Source: Rhynochetos jubatus
Taxonomy: Eukaryota; Chordata; Aves; Eurypygiformes; Rhynochetidae
Length of the DNA stretch: 64,000 nt
Reading direction: 5' to 3'
NCBI GenBank assembly: GCA_027574665.1
Contig: CM050648.1
Location: 38,968,700-39,032,699, forward strand
Shown here: positions 1-13,496 of the stretch, piece by piece
Numbering within the stretch: position 1 is the stretch's first letter
How the letters are laid out: the number at the start of each line of letters is the position of its first letter
Position numbers and translations under genes: made by a program
Notes under the pieces: model-generated
Databases searched by the model: none
Told to the model about the DNA's origin: nothing
The model's input: the letters and a program-made list of their open reading frames with translations, nothing else

Positions 1-3000
1 GCAACGTTTTAAAGTTTCCCTGGACTTGTTCCTGGTACCGCTTTTCTTCTACAGCAACAAACCCACATGGGAGCAATTCTATTTTTTTTTTTTTCAACTC
101 TATCTCTATTCTCCCCTTTCTTACTCTGTTCATCAGACAGAATTACTTCCAATATAATCTGTTCCCATGCATATCGGTGTCTGCCTGCCCTCCTTAACAA
201 TTTTGCCCTCATTTTCCACTAATTACCAAAATGTCCTTTGTGTTATTGGGGTTGGAGTCTATTACACTTGCAATTGTATAAATTTGTATTGAAGTATTAA
301 ATAGAGCATAATACTACATCAGCATGGTAATATTTTCAGTAATACTGCATAAACAGCAAAAGTGTTTGATAAACTGTGTGAAAAGTAGTTAGTTGATGTA
401 CGCATATCTACAATGGAAAAAAGGTGGTGTCAGACTAAGTTTGTATCATTTTTTAATGAGATTACAGACTTCACTGTCCAATATAGTTCTGTGGATAGAT
501 ACACTAACTTCTAAAAAGTTCCTGACTTAGTCTTGCTTCATTCTTATGAAATTAGTAGATTCTCTTTCTGAGTCTCTGTTAAATACTTTATTTTCTGAAA
601 TTCTGAGCAGCTCCATAGAGAACATATTAAATGCATTAAAAAGTGGTAAATCTTGTAAATCTTAAAATAGGGAAGCATCATATTCTGGGGATATTTCCAG
701 ACAATATTCTTTTATTAGTCCAGTGCTATTTTCAACAGTCAAAAGGAAACCCTTTCAGGTAGATTTTGCCAATGACATAAACATGTATAGACTTCTTAAA
801 AAGGACAGATCAGCTCCAAAGAGAAAACTGGCTTATTTTGGCAACATGCATTTTAATAAAACTGAATCTAAGAATAGGGATTATAGGTGGTATTTATGAG
901 AGAGAAAAGCAGCTAAGAAAAGGACTTTGGGGTCAGGATGATCAACACGGTGACTTGTGGCAGGAAGTAAATATGGCCCTTGACTGAGTGACCAAGGGAA
1001 CATCAGATAGAAAGAGGGAATTGTTTACACAACGGTGAGATAATTAGCAAATTCTCTAACCAGTAATGGCCTCTAAGTTTATAATATATGAGAAAATTAA
1101 AAGAGAGCACTCCAAGAATTATTTCACTAACTATAAACCTGATTACTGTGAGAAGGTAAAGATACTCAGGTTAGTACATACTATTCAGGATGAAATAAGA
1201 TCAAGTAATTACTCAGAAGGGATGTAAATTTCAGATGTTGGTAAACATGAAAATACAGCAAGAGCCTGAGCTTAGTCACTTATGCTGAATAAATGCAGTG
1301 TTGGATCCAAGATCATTTTAAATGTAAGAGAAAACAACCATAGGGAGAAATTACATAAGTTTGTTTTGGTTTCTCTGTCACTTATTTAAAGCAAGATAGC
1401 AAATCCTCCAAAAATAGATGTCATATTTCAGCCAAAAGTTATTGTATTTGATAGAAAAATCATTTGGTACAATTTTAGATTAGATGATTTTATATCCGAG
1501 TAGGTAATAACTCAGGTCCTTTGGGGTAGCCTTTTCATACTGAACAGTGATCTATCTTCATGTCCACTAATGGGCCTCACTTGAACTCTGAAAATTTTAC
1601 TGATGGCAAAATGGATAATTAAAATTTTAGGGGCTTGCCTAAGCTATTAAAGGAAATTATTAGGCCCAGGAGGAGTTGGCTTAGAAATTCATATTCATAC
1701 CACTGGAATACAGGTCAGTACGTATCAGTTGCAAGGATCATGGAAACTGTACACAGTCAGCAATTCAAGAAACTCAAACGTAGATTATTGTAAAAATTTT
1801 TCATTGGATATACCTAATTTAATTTACCTGATAGCAGTTTTAAGGAAACCCATGGTTCTAACTACAGAGCTACAAATACAGAGAAATTCTGTTCAGTGAC
1901 TTTATTATCTATGTATTGAGATGAATTTTTGGCTGTTTTCATCTGAAGGAAGGTATGAGCTCTAGTCCTCATGAACTCTTTCTAATGTGTTGGTTTAGTC
2001 ACATAGTCATGGTTTGTTGCCTTCTCTGGGAGATAGCATTGAACTATAGTCAGAAAAGAGCAGATGACCACGTTCCATTTAAACTTGCCTCCCACATAAT
2101 CATTGCTGGTAATTTAACATGGATAGATTATAAGGTTTTCTCACCATTAACATTTATTTAACAGGTCTTATTTTGTTTATCCATGGGACAGAAGTGTGGC
2201 CTTTCCCTTGAATAACACTATTTCAAGTGATTTTCAAGCTTCAGCTCTGTTTGTAAAAAGCTTTAGATATTTCCTTATAAAGGTAAGCTAGAAATCCAAG
2301 ATAAGCCTTTATTTATGACATCTGAAATCTTTCAAATACAATAGCCTAGTATGAATTAACAAGACTTTATTATCTTATTGTGAGGACTAAGATTATTCCT
2401 AGAAAAGCCAAATGAAACTAGAGGATCTTCCTCTGGGATCCGAGTAGTAAAAAGAAGCTCATCATGTATGTGGAATTGATTATACTGCGTTGAAACAAAA
2501 TGAAGGAATCAAACAATGCCTATTTTTTCTGTTGGGAAAAAGAACATCAGTTTGTAAGTCGCCTGTGATTTCAGCATCTATGTCCTCTCTATATAAAGTA
2601 CTTTGCCTGCTTCCTCCCACTGGAAAGGGTCTATTGAGCAGTGGAACTGATACAACCTAAGATTATTTATGTTCCTACTCCTACCAGATAAGAGAAGAGA
2701 CACCATGTGTACATGAATGTGTATAAATACAACTATAGAATCAGAATCACGGGCATCTGTTTGCCATCATGTTATGACACAACAGTTACCACAAAGCCAC
2801 CAAAGACCTCTGTTTCATAGTAACCTTTCCCAAAAGGCACGGCCAATTAATTCAGCCTTCAAATGGTGAGGACGTCAGGGAACAAAGAAGGCTCCAAGTG
2901 AAGATTATTTTTGCTAGGATTCCTCGGATCTCTGTGTATTTAGCTATAGTACAGTTTTCATATACGAAGTAATACTTCCACTCATGATTTCAGAAGACCA

Positions 3001-6000
3001 CTGAAGAGTTGCTGAAGCGAGTCACTATTTCCTGGCCTCACAATTGCCAACTACCAAGACAAGGGAGAGGATACACATGCATTTGCACACATGAGCTCAA
3101 GTACTTTTTTGTCCTCCTACCTACCACTCTACACTGGGAGCAATGAATTCAGCAGCTCCCCTCTTTCCAACAAGAGGACTGGAGACTTGGAGGGTGTTTT
3201 CTTTGTCCTTATTGTTTTGTCTCTGCATTTCATCTTTTAAAAACTTGTAAGAAAAAAACACCCTTTATGAGGGCTTATACCTCTGAAGATTAGGTGACCG
3301 TTTTTATCTTGTCAACACTAATGTTATCTTCAGCAAGACAAACACGCCTTTAGTAGTACCCTACAGATGGTTTGCCATGAGTAGATGGGGTAGTTTTTTG
3401 TAGACCAAATATTGGCTATTATTTAACTTGAAAACAATCTCAGGCTTGTAATACTCTAGACGTAGATGATTTCTATTTGGCTGCACATACATGCTCAGTC
3501 AGGTTTCCTTGCACCATCATGACTAATGCCAGTGTTTTCCTAAGGAGTTATTCCTGCCACTTGAAGTTGTTCCCACCATGTGCACAGACAACATTGAACA
3601 GTTTTTACAGACTGCACAAATAATGACTGTTAGTCTGAGTTTTATCACGACAGGAACTCAGGAATTTTGCCCAAGAAGGAAAATTAATGTTACCTTGAAA
3701 CCTTTCTATAGTGAAAAATGACTCTAGGAGTACTTTGGGGAGCAGATAAAACACTTTTAGCCCTGAATACTCTCTAATTTGGAGGCAAGTAACCTCAAAA
3801 AAGGTAGTATTTGATTCCTGCAGAACATGGGAGGTCCTTAGTGTATATGACTACAACCTATGTCTCAGGTGAACGCAACAAAAATGTCTACCTATGCCAT
3901 GAAATTTCACGCAGAGTGAAATAATTAAGGTTGCACTTCAAAAGGAGGTTCTTGAAGAGTATTATCCACTCTGTGAGGTGCTGCTCTGTTATAAGAAGTA
4001 CCTTGTACACATAGAATACTTTTTCTATGACATTATAATTTTGAATTATCTAGAAGATTAGGTATTGCTGAACATTCAAAATGACATACAGTCAAGATGA
4101 GAAGAGAAGGAGAAGGAAAGAACAGAAAAAGAGACACAGTGTTACAACTTCTCGAATGAAATGTAGGTATCTTGTATTTCTGAAAAGAGTCAGTAAATAG
4201 ATCAAGGAAAAATCATTCTCCTGTCTACAATGTGGTATCATCTTTTGCTATTGCTGACTTCACTGGAAACTGATAAAATAGAAATAAAGAATTTCCATTT
4301 GCATGATCTCTCTCTCACCCTTCTGGCTTAATACTCAGCATGGACTCAGCACAGAAGAACTAGTACTCCTGTTGCCACAGTGGTCACTCTGCCCAATATA
4401 GACTACACCACCTTCTTATAGCTCAGCATCTTTCATAGACTCTTCCTGAGCCCACACACCTTAACACTTCTACTGTTGACATGTGTACTTCCTGTAACAT
4501 CGGCTCTTCAAGGGGCACCTTTTCCTCAACGTCCATTGTACATCTGTCATAAGAAGTGAGACTGCTGCTGAGACAGTGAGGGTTCATGTCATACCATGTA
4601 TTTTGACTAAATGGGAGAAAGGGTGGGGGTAGGAGGGATGGGAAGAAGTAAGAAGAAAAGAGAATAGCAAAATTTGACAAATGCTTTTCTCAGCATTATG
4701 TCAAACATGTTTACAGAACTGTACAATTAATAACAAAAAACCTGCACTAGAGTCCCTAATTACTATTCCACACAGGGCGTAACACTTCTTCATTATCCCT
4801 TTTTGAATTGATTGTGTACATCAAACAGTCAAGATATAAATAAAATATGCCTGCATGCATAATACCCTCACATTAAAGCAGAAGGCAATTAACCTATGAT
4901 TTTTCATTAATTAAATTAAAATAGCCCTCTGAAAATGTCTCAAATCAAAACAAGTTCCTTACAGAGTATTTTTTTCTTGCCGTGATGCACAGAGCCTGCT
5001 TATAAAATCATTGGTCGGATGAAATTACAATAAACCTCCCCAGTTTTATCACAGGCTACCAATTTTCTTCTGTGACTCCATTGTTCAAAGTGCTAATCCC
5101 AATTACAATATTGGTTTTATTTTGCCATTTTTAAAATAATATTTACAGATGTTTGTCCACTATTCAGCACAATTGTTTACATTTTATTTTTACTAATTAT
5201 TGTGGTGTGCCATGCAGAATTACAATAGGTATTGATCTGATCAGAAATTTGGCAAATAAGATCTGACTCTAAGAGTGGGTGCCTTTTCTCTTCTTAAATT
5301 TATACACACATTAACAAACTCAGTGTAACAGTTTATTAGTGCTTTATGGTTATCTCCAGTTAACAGTTGAATTTAGGTTATGTTGCCAGAGAGAGGTAGG
5401 AGCAAGTCTTCTTGCTGCCCCATACACAAACATATTTCTTGCCAATCATTCTATTCAGATAAATGGAGTTGTTCTAAAGACATCTTCAGATGTCTATTTG
5501 CTTTGTGGATTGTGAGGATACATTATCGTAAAACAAAGGGAAGACATTCTAGAGACAAGAATAGTCACCAAATGATAACAAAATGTCTAATGCAAAATTG
5601 CTCCTTATAAGATATGCCCATTTCCCTTCCTCAGATTTAAAGGACAGCTACCCATATAGGCTATCAAGGTCTCAGATCTGGATGGAAAACATGATGGAAT
5701 TTGGTTTTGTTGGGGCTTTTTTCTGAAACCTGAGGATACAGAATTTTAGATAGTTCCAGTTATTTATAAACCTTTGATAATAAGAAGCCACAAAATAAAC
5801 TACCTTCTTGTTTCCCCCTAAAATGATATCTTCATGCTGTAGAAATATTGAATTAAGTGTCTGTCTTGAAAGAGGGAAAAGAGGATTTCAAGTACAGAAT
5901 ATATGAACAGCGGTGCTAAAGAAACAGTACATTTCCTTTAACTCAGAAGTCACTTAACATTTTAAGAAATCTGTAAATTTTGAATTTACAAGATTCTGGC

Positions 6001-7373
6001 TATTTAATAACCATAATAATGAGTTGTTATTTTAGTCATAGTAGAACTAAGCCATTGGAATACCAGCACAATTTCTTTGGTAAAGATCACACATGCCGAA
6101 ATAGCAAAAGGAGAACAAGGCCATGTTCCCTTGCCTAAACATTGCTGAGAACCCAGATGCCATGGGCAAAAAATGCAGAGGGCACTTATTACAGGGCATC
6201 TAGCATCCAAGCAAAATCCAGCAGAGACTTCACCAGGCACATCAACGCTATTGCCTCACCTGGGCAGCAGTTAGTCTCACAGGAGCAGCAATGATGGAAA
6301 GAGAAGTGCAGCATGTATTCACATGTCAGGTCAGACTTACTCGCTCCCTCTCTTCAGTGTTTCACAAACCACACAAGCCTCAAGGTTTCCACTTTCTACT
6401 AGGAAGAATCCCAAATTTCTGACAGCCTCAGAGCCTTCAGCACTATTTTCCCTTCTTCTGCCTCCTAGCCCTTGAGAGGTAATGCCCAGTCATTGCTATT
6501 CTTGGTATCACTGGTGTAATTCTATTCATACGTTGATAGCTTAGTGGCTCTTTTACACTAACATATGCTTTTGTGTTCAATATTTGTGGCTGGTCTCCAG
6601 AAGGAATTAACATTAGATGGCAAGGACCCCTAATCTTCATCAAAGGAGAGATTAAAACAGGTGAAAAAAGCCACACATATCTTTCCAAAAAACAATACAG
6701 AAATTCATCACGCTTTACATTTCTCCTATTTGAGATTTGGTAATTTAATGAGAAATAATGATCAGCAATTTCAAATTAAGAACTGCAGTTCCCGCTACCG
6801 ATTTCTCCTAAGATGGTCCAACCGATTAACAATCTAATTAAACTCAGACTAACTGTTCTTCACCTGTACATATCTTCGAAGATAACAACTTCTATTTTAG
6901 ACCCAAAAAAGTGCTTATGGGCCTGAAATCTTGTCTGTTTTTCCCAACTATATGACACACTCTAATAAAAGATCTTCTCCCACGAATCTTGCCTTGCATT
7001 TATTATTGTACATGGACACAACTGACATTTGGTTTTCTATTCAAACCAATTTTCTTCCCAGAGTGGAAAATAAACACAAATTCTCACCTAGGTCACAACA
7101 AAGGCCCAGTCAGAAAATTAATTATAATACCTGCATGTCTAAAAAAAGCCATCCTATTTTTAAATTTGAATTCTTGTACCATTTTTTTTTATCTAAATGG
7201 AAAAAAGTCAATGTTTTGGGAAGTATAAGGTGTTAGAAGTTGGAGAGAAAACTCTATCAAGTACTGTTTCCCCAGTCTAGTTATCAGATAGTCTAATGAA
7301 TTTAACCAATTCTCTTCCTTCAAAAGTACTACAAGATATTCATTCATGTTCCACATGGAAAACAGCTTTCAGC
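1..7373. other. Gene-free unique AT-rich DNA
   Basis: I see no exon, RNA gene or recognisable repeat copy in this stretch. Open frames are short (all about 100 codons or fewer) and have no family resemblance. Homopolymer T and A runs are the only low-complexity features. One sub-segment, about 4880-5245, looks like a conserved non-coding element and is listed separately. The stretch could be intronic or intergenic; the sequence does not decide. Confidence 0.6.
4880..5245. promoter_or_regulatory. Candidate conserved non-coding element
   Basis: This AT-rich segment has several homeobox-type TAATTA/ATTAAT cores. It also has an adjacent SOX-like and TCF/LEF-like pair, 'ccattgttcaaag', at 5078-5090. 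There is no open frame of note and no repeat family match. The texture (high complexity, balanced, dense in homeodomain and SOX cores) is what vertebrate developmental enhancers often look like. Regulatory function is inference from composition only; conservation cannot be seen from one sequence. Confidence 0.25.
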
Positions 7374-8345
7374 TCATAGAATCATAGAATATTTTGGGTT
7401 GGAAGGTACATTTAAAGATCATCTAGTCCAACCCCTCTGCAATGAGTAGGAACATTTCAAACTAGATCAGGTTGCTCGTAGTCTTGTCCAACCTGACATT
7501 CAATTTTTCCAAGGACAGGGCATCTACCACCTCTGGACAACCAGTTCCAGCATTTTGTCAACCTGATCATAAAAAATGTTTCCCTTATATCTAGTCTAAA
7601 TCTACTTCTTTTAGTTTAAAACCATTAGACCTTGTCCTGTCGCAACACCCTTGCTAAAATATCTGTCCCCACCTTTCTTATAGGCACCCTTTAAGTACTG
7701 AAAGGCTGCAATGAGATCTCCCCGGAGCTTTCTCTTCTCCAGGCTCAACAACCTCAACTGTCTATGGCATTGGTGAAGACACTAAACAGTACTGGTCCCA
7801 GTATAGACCCCTGAGGGACACCACTTGCCACTGATCTTCCTCTGGACATTGAGCCATTGACCACTACCCTCTGGATGAGACCAACCAACCAATTCCCCAT
7901 CCACTGAGCAGTCCACCCATCAAATCCACATCTCTCCAACTTAGAGAGAAGGATGTTGTGAAGGACCGCATCAAAAGCCTTACAGAAGTCCAGATAGGTC
8001 ACATCAATAGCTTTTCCCTTGTGCACTGAGTAGTCACTCCACTAGGCCACTAGGTTGGTCAGGCAGCACTTTGGCCTCAGTGAAGCCATGCTGTCTGTTA
8101 CAAATCACCTCCCTGTCCTCCATGTGCCTTAGCATAGCTTCTAAGGATGTATTCCATGATTTTCCCAGGTGAGGCTGACAGGTTGGTAGTTTACAGTGTC
8201 TTCCTTTCTAACCTTTTTAAAAATGGGTGCAATATTTCCTTTTTTCCAGTCACCAGGGATTTCACCTGACTGCCATGACCATTTCAGATATCACAAAGAG
8301 TGGCTTGGCAACTCAATCAGCTCCTGAACTGTCATGCTAATTTCA
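7374..8345 (-). mobile_element. CR1 LINE, 5'-truncated, internally deleted
   Basis: The 3' end lies at the low coordinate, where 'tcatagaatcatagaat' is the complement of the CR1 terminal ATTCTATG octamers, followed by the usual 3' UTR ('gggttggaaggtac'). At 7754-8026 the minus strand keeps an open piece of the ORF2 reverse transcriptase. It contains a motif A version, '[13 protein letters not shown]' (catalytic Asp kept), and motif B, '[13 protein letters not shown]'. The ORF2 C-terminal part and the F/YADD box expected next are absent: around 7755-7775 the sequence jumps from the 3' region straight to the RT palm, so several hundred bases are missing. Beyond about 8345 similarity to CR1 fades, which marks the 5' truncation. 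Non-autonomous and dead. Divergence is moderate, suggesting an intermediate age. Confidence 0.92.
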
Positions 8346-11300
8346 TTCCTAACAAGTAAATTGAATTATTTTCTTCATCCAAGGGTACATAACTCCTAAG
8401 TTCTCTGTTATTGCTCCTCAGCAGTAGAGCCTACAGTGCTAGAGAAGAGCTATAGACTTGTGGCAGGTACTTAGCTGATGCTTTCATGCATGGTAACTGG
8501 CCAAGGTCCTTATTTCCCACAGAATATTAAAAATGGTTGCATATCTCCATTCTTCAGTCAAAATGCATGTATGGGTCAGAGCAGATTAGATTAGAAATAC
8601 TACCATTTAAAAAAAAAAAATAATGAAAACTACAGGCTACTAATTTTTTTTTTCAGTGAGTTAGACTATTTTTATAGGCTCAGCTACATCTCTGTACCTG
8701 TGCTACAGAAATCATTAGGCTCAGAAAATAGACACTGTGAACTGAAGGGCTGTGCTTATTGCACTTCTGAGAGATTTGGGAAGAAAAGGCATTTTGTGAT
8801 TCTAAAGCTCTAGGAATTATTTTTTAACCTAGACAGGAAAAATTCAAGTGAGGGCAGGATGGAAGGACATATATTTCTATCACAGCTCATCTTTAAAAAA
8901 AAAAAAAGCCAACAAAATGAACCTAACCAAAACCCAGCAGCAACATTTTTCTTCCAACGTTACCTGAAATTTTGATTTCACTTCTTGTAACACATTATCG
9001 CACCCATCAGTTGTTTTTCTTCTCTTCAGCTACTCTTTTCCTAAAAGAAACCAATCTGACATATATTTGATTCAAATTTGTGATATGTAAGTATCTTTTA
9101 GCAGTGAGGTGAAGCAGCTGAAGACCAGTGCCTCAGACATCGTAGGTGCTAATAAAAGAGCATGTCACACATATTCAAACAGAAATAGAGAATTTTGGCT
9201 TTATTCCAAGCATGTGAAGACTTAGTGGGTTTAAAGGAATATTAGTTAAACCTCCCTATAAGTTATATTTTTTAAAAAACAGGGTAATTTTCCCACTTTT
9301 CTCCCCAACCCTCCAAGAATAAAGAGTTTGTGAAAGGATATTTTAAAAAATGGTTTGCAAAATAAATGCACATGGGGAAATTCTGTTTTACTGCAAAACA
9401 CTCCCTCACCAGAGTCTCAGGGGACTTGCACAAATGTGAAAAGTGGAATTGCAAACAGCTGTGGTGTCATAGCCCATCACATGGTTTCCTATGATTATAA
9501 CCTAAACAGACAAACAAAAGAGGAAAAAAAAGAAACTGTTATCATATTCGGAAGGGAGGAGGGTGGGGGGACTCTGCCTGATGTTTTGCCTTAATGGGGA
9601 ACCATCACAGCCAGATTCATCCAGAAAAGCACATGGAACAGCCAGGGTAAACAGACACATCGCATGCCAGTGCATTAGTCTGAGAATTTCTTTTTTTTTT
9701 TATGTCACAGTGTAGGATACTTCAAGATGAACTAAACATATTAACAAGTTTATTAATTACAGATAGCTGCACTGGTTTTCAAATGTTACTTTTTCATAGC
9801 CTGGAAAGAAACACGGAATATAGGCAGAGGATAACTCCAGTTGCACGGTTTCTGCAGGCAGGATTCTGAAGATTTGCCACAAAACTCCTGCTGTTTTTTG
9901 CAAGGTCAGCAGGAGTCAGGAGAATACACTTTAAATGTTACAACCATAAATAATTTCTGTAAACATGGTGGTAGTGGAACACAAGAACATAAACACTAAT
10001 ATCAAAATAATTTTTAAAATTGAAAATGTATGTAAAAATTACATGATGTGTTGAATAATCATGAATGCATGCCCAAGAGCTCCTCAGATCAAAAAACTGA
10101 CCAAAATGTCCAAGAGAGCTCTGTATCATTTCAGCTCAGTGACAAATTACTGCTTGACTTGACAGTTATTCTTGTAAAATTTCCATCTACAAGCACTGGA
10201 CTGGATTTACTATTAAAAACAAATAATGGATCACTGGCATTTCTTCATGTTACCCATTTTGCCATGAGAGAGAGAAGAAAAACATGACAGATACAAAAGT
10301 GTTCTAGTATGAATAGTCTGAACACAAGCTCTTGTCATCCTCCTACCTTTCAAGAGAGGAGAAAATAAGTAAACACTAATTTAAGTTAGTCTGAACTGCC
10401 TAAATAAAGCAATAAATAGATATTATTCAAAAAGACTACATTTATTAGATCTGTCTTTTGAAATCACTGCATTATATGCCTCTACAATTCAAGAAAAGCA
10501 GAAGAAAGGGTAGGATTACAAATTACAAATTTAACTCATGTAAGGAAACAGATACATTGTGTCTTTTCCACAAAGAAGGATCATGGTGGAATTCAAAACT
10601 GTTAAGTGAGCTCAATTCTTGTTTCACAATGTAAGGATGCACCCACAGTCTGAGCTCAGAGCAGGTCCCTCAGAAGATTTATGAGCACTAACTTTGATGA
10701 CCTGTGTAGTTTCCAGCCTGTTCCAGCCCCTGTTAGAGTGCAGTCAGATCATGTTCAAGGTATTTATGCTGATCTGTGGGAGGCCTAAGCTCCAGATAGG
10801 TGTCAACTGGTGTTTTATGCAGTGATGCACCCAGTGTTTTCACTTCAGATTGTATAAATGAAAATTAAGGTGCACAGTGAGGTGCAGACAGTGCTGGAGT
10901 ATCCCACTGTGGAGAGCTCTGCAGCTTTTCCTAAACACACAACTTGCATATAAATAATATGCAAGTCAGGCTGGACCTGGTCAGTTTAGGATACACGTCA
11001 AAAGGCACAGAGCTGAATGTGTACTCCAAGGAGAAAGGACATTATTCATCTCTCAACCTGCTGCCATGGCTTTAAAATCCAGAACTACACTGGGCATCTC
11101 GAAAGTAACTTAGATTACTCTGAGGATGTAATGTAATTTATAGCGAGTAAGTTCTCAGGAGGCGCGTAGTTTTGTACAGAACTTCTGCAGGAGGGAACTG
11201 ACACTAGAGTTCAAAGCGAGCAGGCAGCTGGCGGCACACAGTCCTCTTCTGGCACCCAACAAGGGACCAGAGGGGAGTAACAAACAGCTGAAGGGAGGAG

Positions 11301-13225
11301 AGACTGTGAAGCTAGAAACCAGACAGACGAGAAACTTTCTCTATTGTGACAGATCTGCTGTAGGACATGTCTAATTTCTGTCTCCAACTAGTCACTGCTG
11401 CTCCCATTACTGCCAGAGGTTTCCAGCTTTTTGCTGTGCTGCTATAGGTCTTTGAGTAACTGCAGCCTAACCCAGTACTGTTGCTGGTTTTAACAATATC
11501 ATGCCTGTTTTAATATCAGCTGCACTTACGGTGCAAGATTACAAATCTCAGCACTGAGTAGCACACAGGCAGATTCAGACCTTAGGGTATTACACATGCC
11601 CTATAACCTGTGCTTAAACTCATCCATAACGCAGTGGCTACAAGGATTATTTCAGTCTATAAGCAAGAATGGGGGTAGCTTTTATGAAAACACTCTTAGC
11701 AGACAACAGCCCTCCCTGCCTCCTTCTCCTGTATTGTCTTTACTTTGTCTCACATGTAAATATAATAAATTATAATCGAAGGCCTTAAAAAACAGCATGT
11801 AAAATGTACATTCATTGCTCATGCCATGGAGGCAGTGTAAGAGGTCTGTGCTCCCTACAGAGACCTCCAGCACCTACGTGCTGGTTCCCATGGGCTGTAC
11901 GGGGGATTTTCAGGGCTGCATTCCCCCACTCCAGACAGACACAATCAATAACCTCATCTTCACTTAATACCTGCTCCACTCTGCTCTCTGATAGAGGAGC
12001 ACAAAATCTTCCAAGAAAGAGAACTGAAGTGTTCCCTCTGCAATTGAAGAGTCCTTGGGCAGGAAGGCTGCCCTGGGCTATTCTTTTATAGCACATATTT
12101 GCTCTGGGTTGTTGTTGGGTGAGAATGAACATGTAATTTGCTGTCCCCACGTGCTCCATGGAAATCAGCTTGCCCTGTACTTTACATGTTTAACCACAGC
12201 AAAGCATTTTGTTCCAGAAACAGTGGGGTCTCCATTTTGATCCAACGCTTTTTTTTTTTTTTTTTATTTTAGCTGAATTTTCAGAAAACATACCACTTAT
12301 CAAAGGTATGTATGGGTGCTCCCCCTGCTGAAAAAGGGCCTTGAGATATCCTTACACATTACCTAGGGTTTGTGCTACCTTCTTGTGTGAAAATAGAAAA
12401 TTATCTTCAACGGGGGAACTCCAGACATAGAGGCACCAATAGCAGAGCCAGGTGAGCAGAAATTCACATACTTGCGTAAGGGTATTTATGCCTCAAAGCT
12501 CAGAGCAAGTTAAGTGAAAGAGGAAGGTTACCAGAAATAGGAGTCCCCTCCAAGGTAAGGGACAACATAGCAAAAACTACATTAATGCATGAACATGAGC
12601 TGTCTAGATGATGGATGCACCATGGACAGATCAGAGGTAAATTTTACATATCATAATTTTACATATTATAAAATCGTACAAAAAGGCTAAAAAGGACCTC
12701 AAAACCAAAGCCATAGGTGTCACAGACATGGGTGTTTAAGACGTCACTCTTCCTAAACCATGTTGGTAGTGCATAAGAGAGTGTGAAAGTGAAATGAAAG
12801 GTAATACTTCATGCAAAAATTATATCATCCATGAAGGGTGGAGAGAGAGGGGTGGAAAGGGCAAATTGGTGTGACAAGAAAATTACTTTTGCAGCAGGAC
12901 TCTAAAAGGACATGGGAGGGCCAAGCTGGGAGCTGCCAGTACTGAAGCGAAAAGATTTTGCGGTAGTTACTTTGTAAGGGTCTGGATGAGAGCATGATCT
13001 GTGTCCATTTGCGATGGGCAGGAAAGGATGTAGCCTGAAGATGTTCTGCAGAAAACATTTTTACAATGTAGCTATAAGGTTAGACTAGATGAATCTGTAG
13101 ACAGGCAAGCTCAAAACCAGGACTATCAAATGGGAAGGATTTTGAGATTTTTCCACAATGACAAGAGTCAGAAGGAAGGTAGTTGTGTGAGGGTAAGCAG
13201 GAGCAATAAGTTTGGGAAGACACTA
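8346..13225. other. Gene-free unique DNA
   Basis: No gene or repeat copy is supported. It contains short A and T tracts (for example T17 at 12249-12265), a small perfect hairpin at 10942-10966, and a somewhat GC-richer patch at about 11150-12240 whose open frames on both strands resemble nothing I know. The frames overlap on opposite strands, which argues for chance. Confidence 0.55.
10942..10966. repeat. Short perfect inverted repeat (10-bp arms)
   Basis: The arms 'acttgcatat' (10942-10951) and 'atatgcaagt' (10957-10966) are perfect complements around a 5-nt loop. Each arm contains an ATGCAA-type core that resembles half of a POU/octamer site, so paired binding sites are an alternative to an RNA hairpin. 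There is no U-tract after it, and bacterial-style termination does not apply here. Confidence 0.5.
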
Positions 13226-13496
13226 ACAAGACAGGGATAATGTCTTTAAACTGAAAGAGGGTAGATTTAGGTTAGATATAAGGAAGGAATTCTTCATGGA
13301 AAGCATGGTGAGGCACTGGAACAAGTTGCCCAGAGAAGCTGTGGATGCCCCATCCCTGGCAGTGTTCAAGGCCAGGCTGGATGAGGCTTTGAGCAGCCTG
13401 GTCTAGTGGAGGGTGTCCCTGCCCATGGCAGCGGGGTTGGAACTGGATGATCTTTAAGGTCCCTTCCAACATAAACCATTCTCTGATTCTATGAAC
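13226..13496 (+). mobile_element. CR1 LINE 3' end, short 5'-truncated copy
   Basis: This is a plus-strand fragment of the CR1 3' terminus. It runs from the segment around 'ctgaaagagggtagattta' through 'gaggcactggaacaagttgc', 'gaagctgtggatgccc' and 'ggttggaactggatgatc' to the terminal 'gattctatga' at about 13485-13495. Only the last 270 bases or so of the element are present, the usual result of early arrest of target-primed reverse transcription. The 5' edge is uncertain; weak similarity may begin near 13205. It is closer to the recalled avian consensus than the copy at 7374-8345, so probably younger. Confidence 0.93.

Noticed and set aside
11250-11268. 'tggcacccaacaagggacc' resembles a retroviral tRNA-Lys primer-binding site
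   Set aside because: No LTR pair, no upstream LTR ending and no gag or pol resemblance within several kb. A short chance match is enough to explain it; a solitary decayed endogenous retrovirus fragment cannot be excluded.
11812-12159. 115-codon minus-strand open frame with an overlapping plus-strand frame
   Set aside because: No recognisable domain, frames open on both strands, and no splice or promoter signals I could defend.
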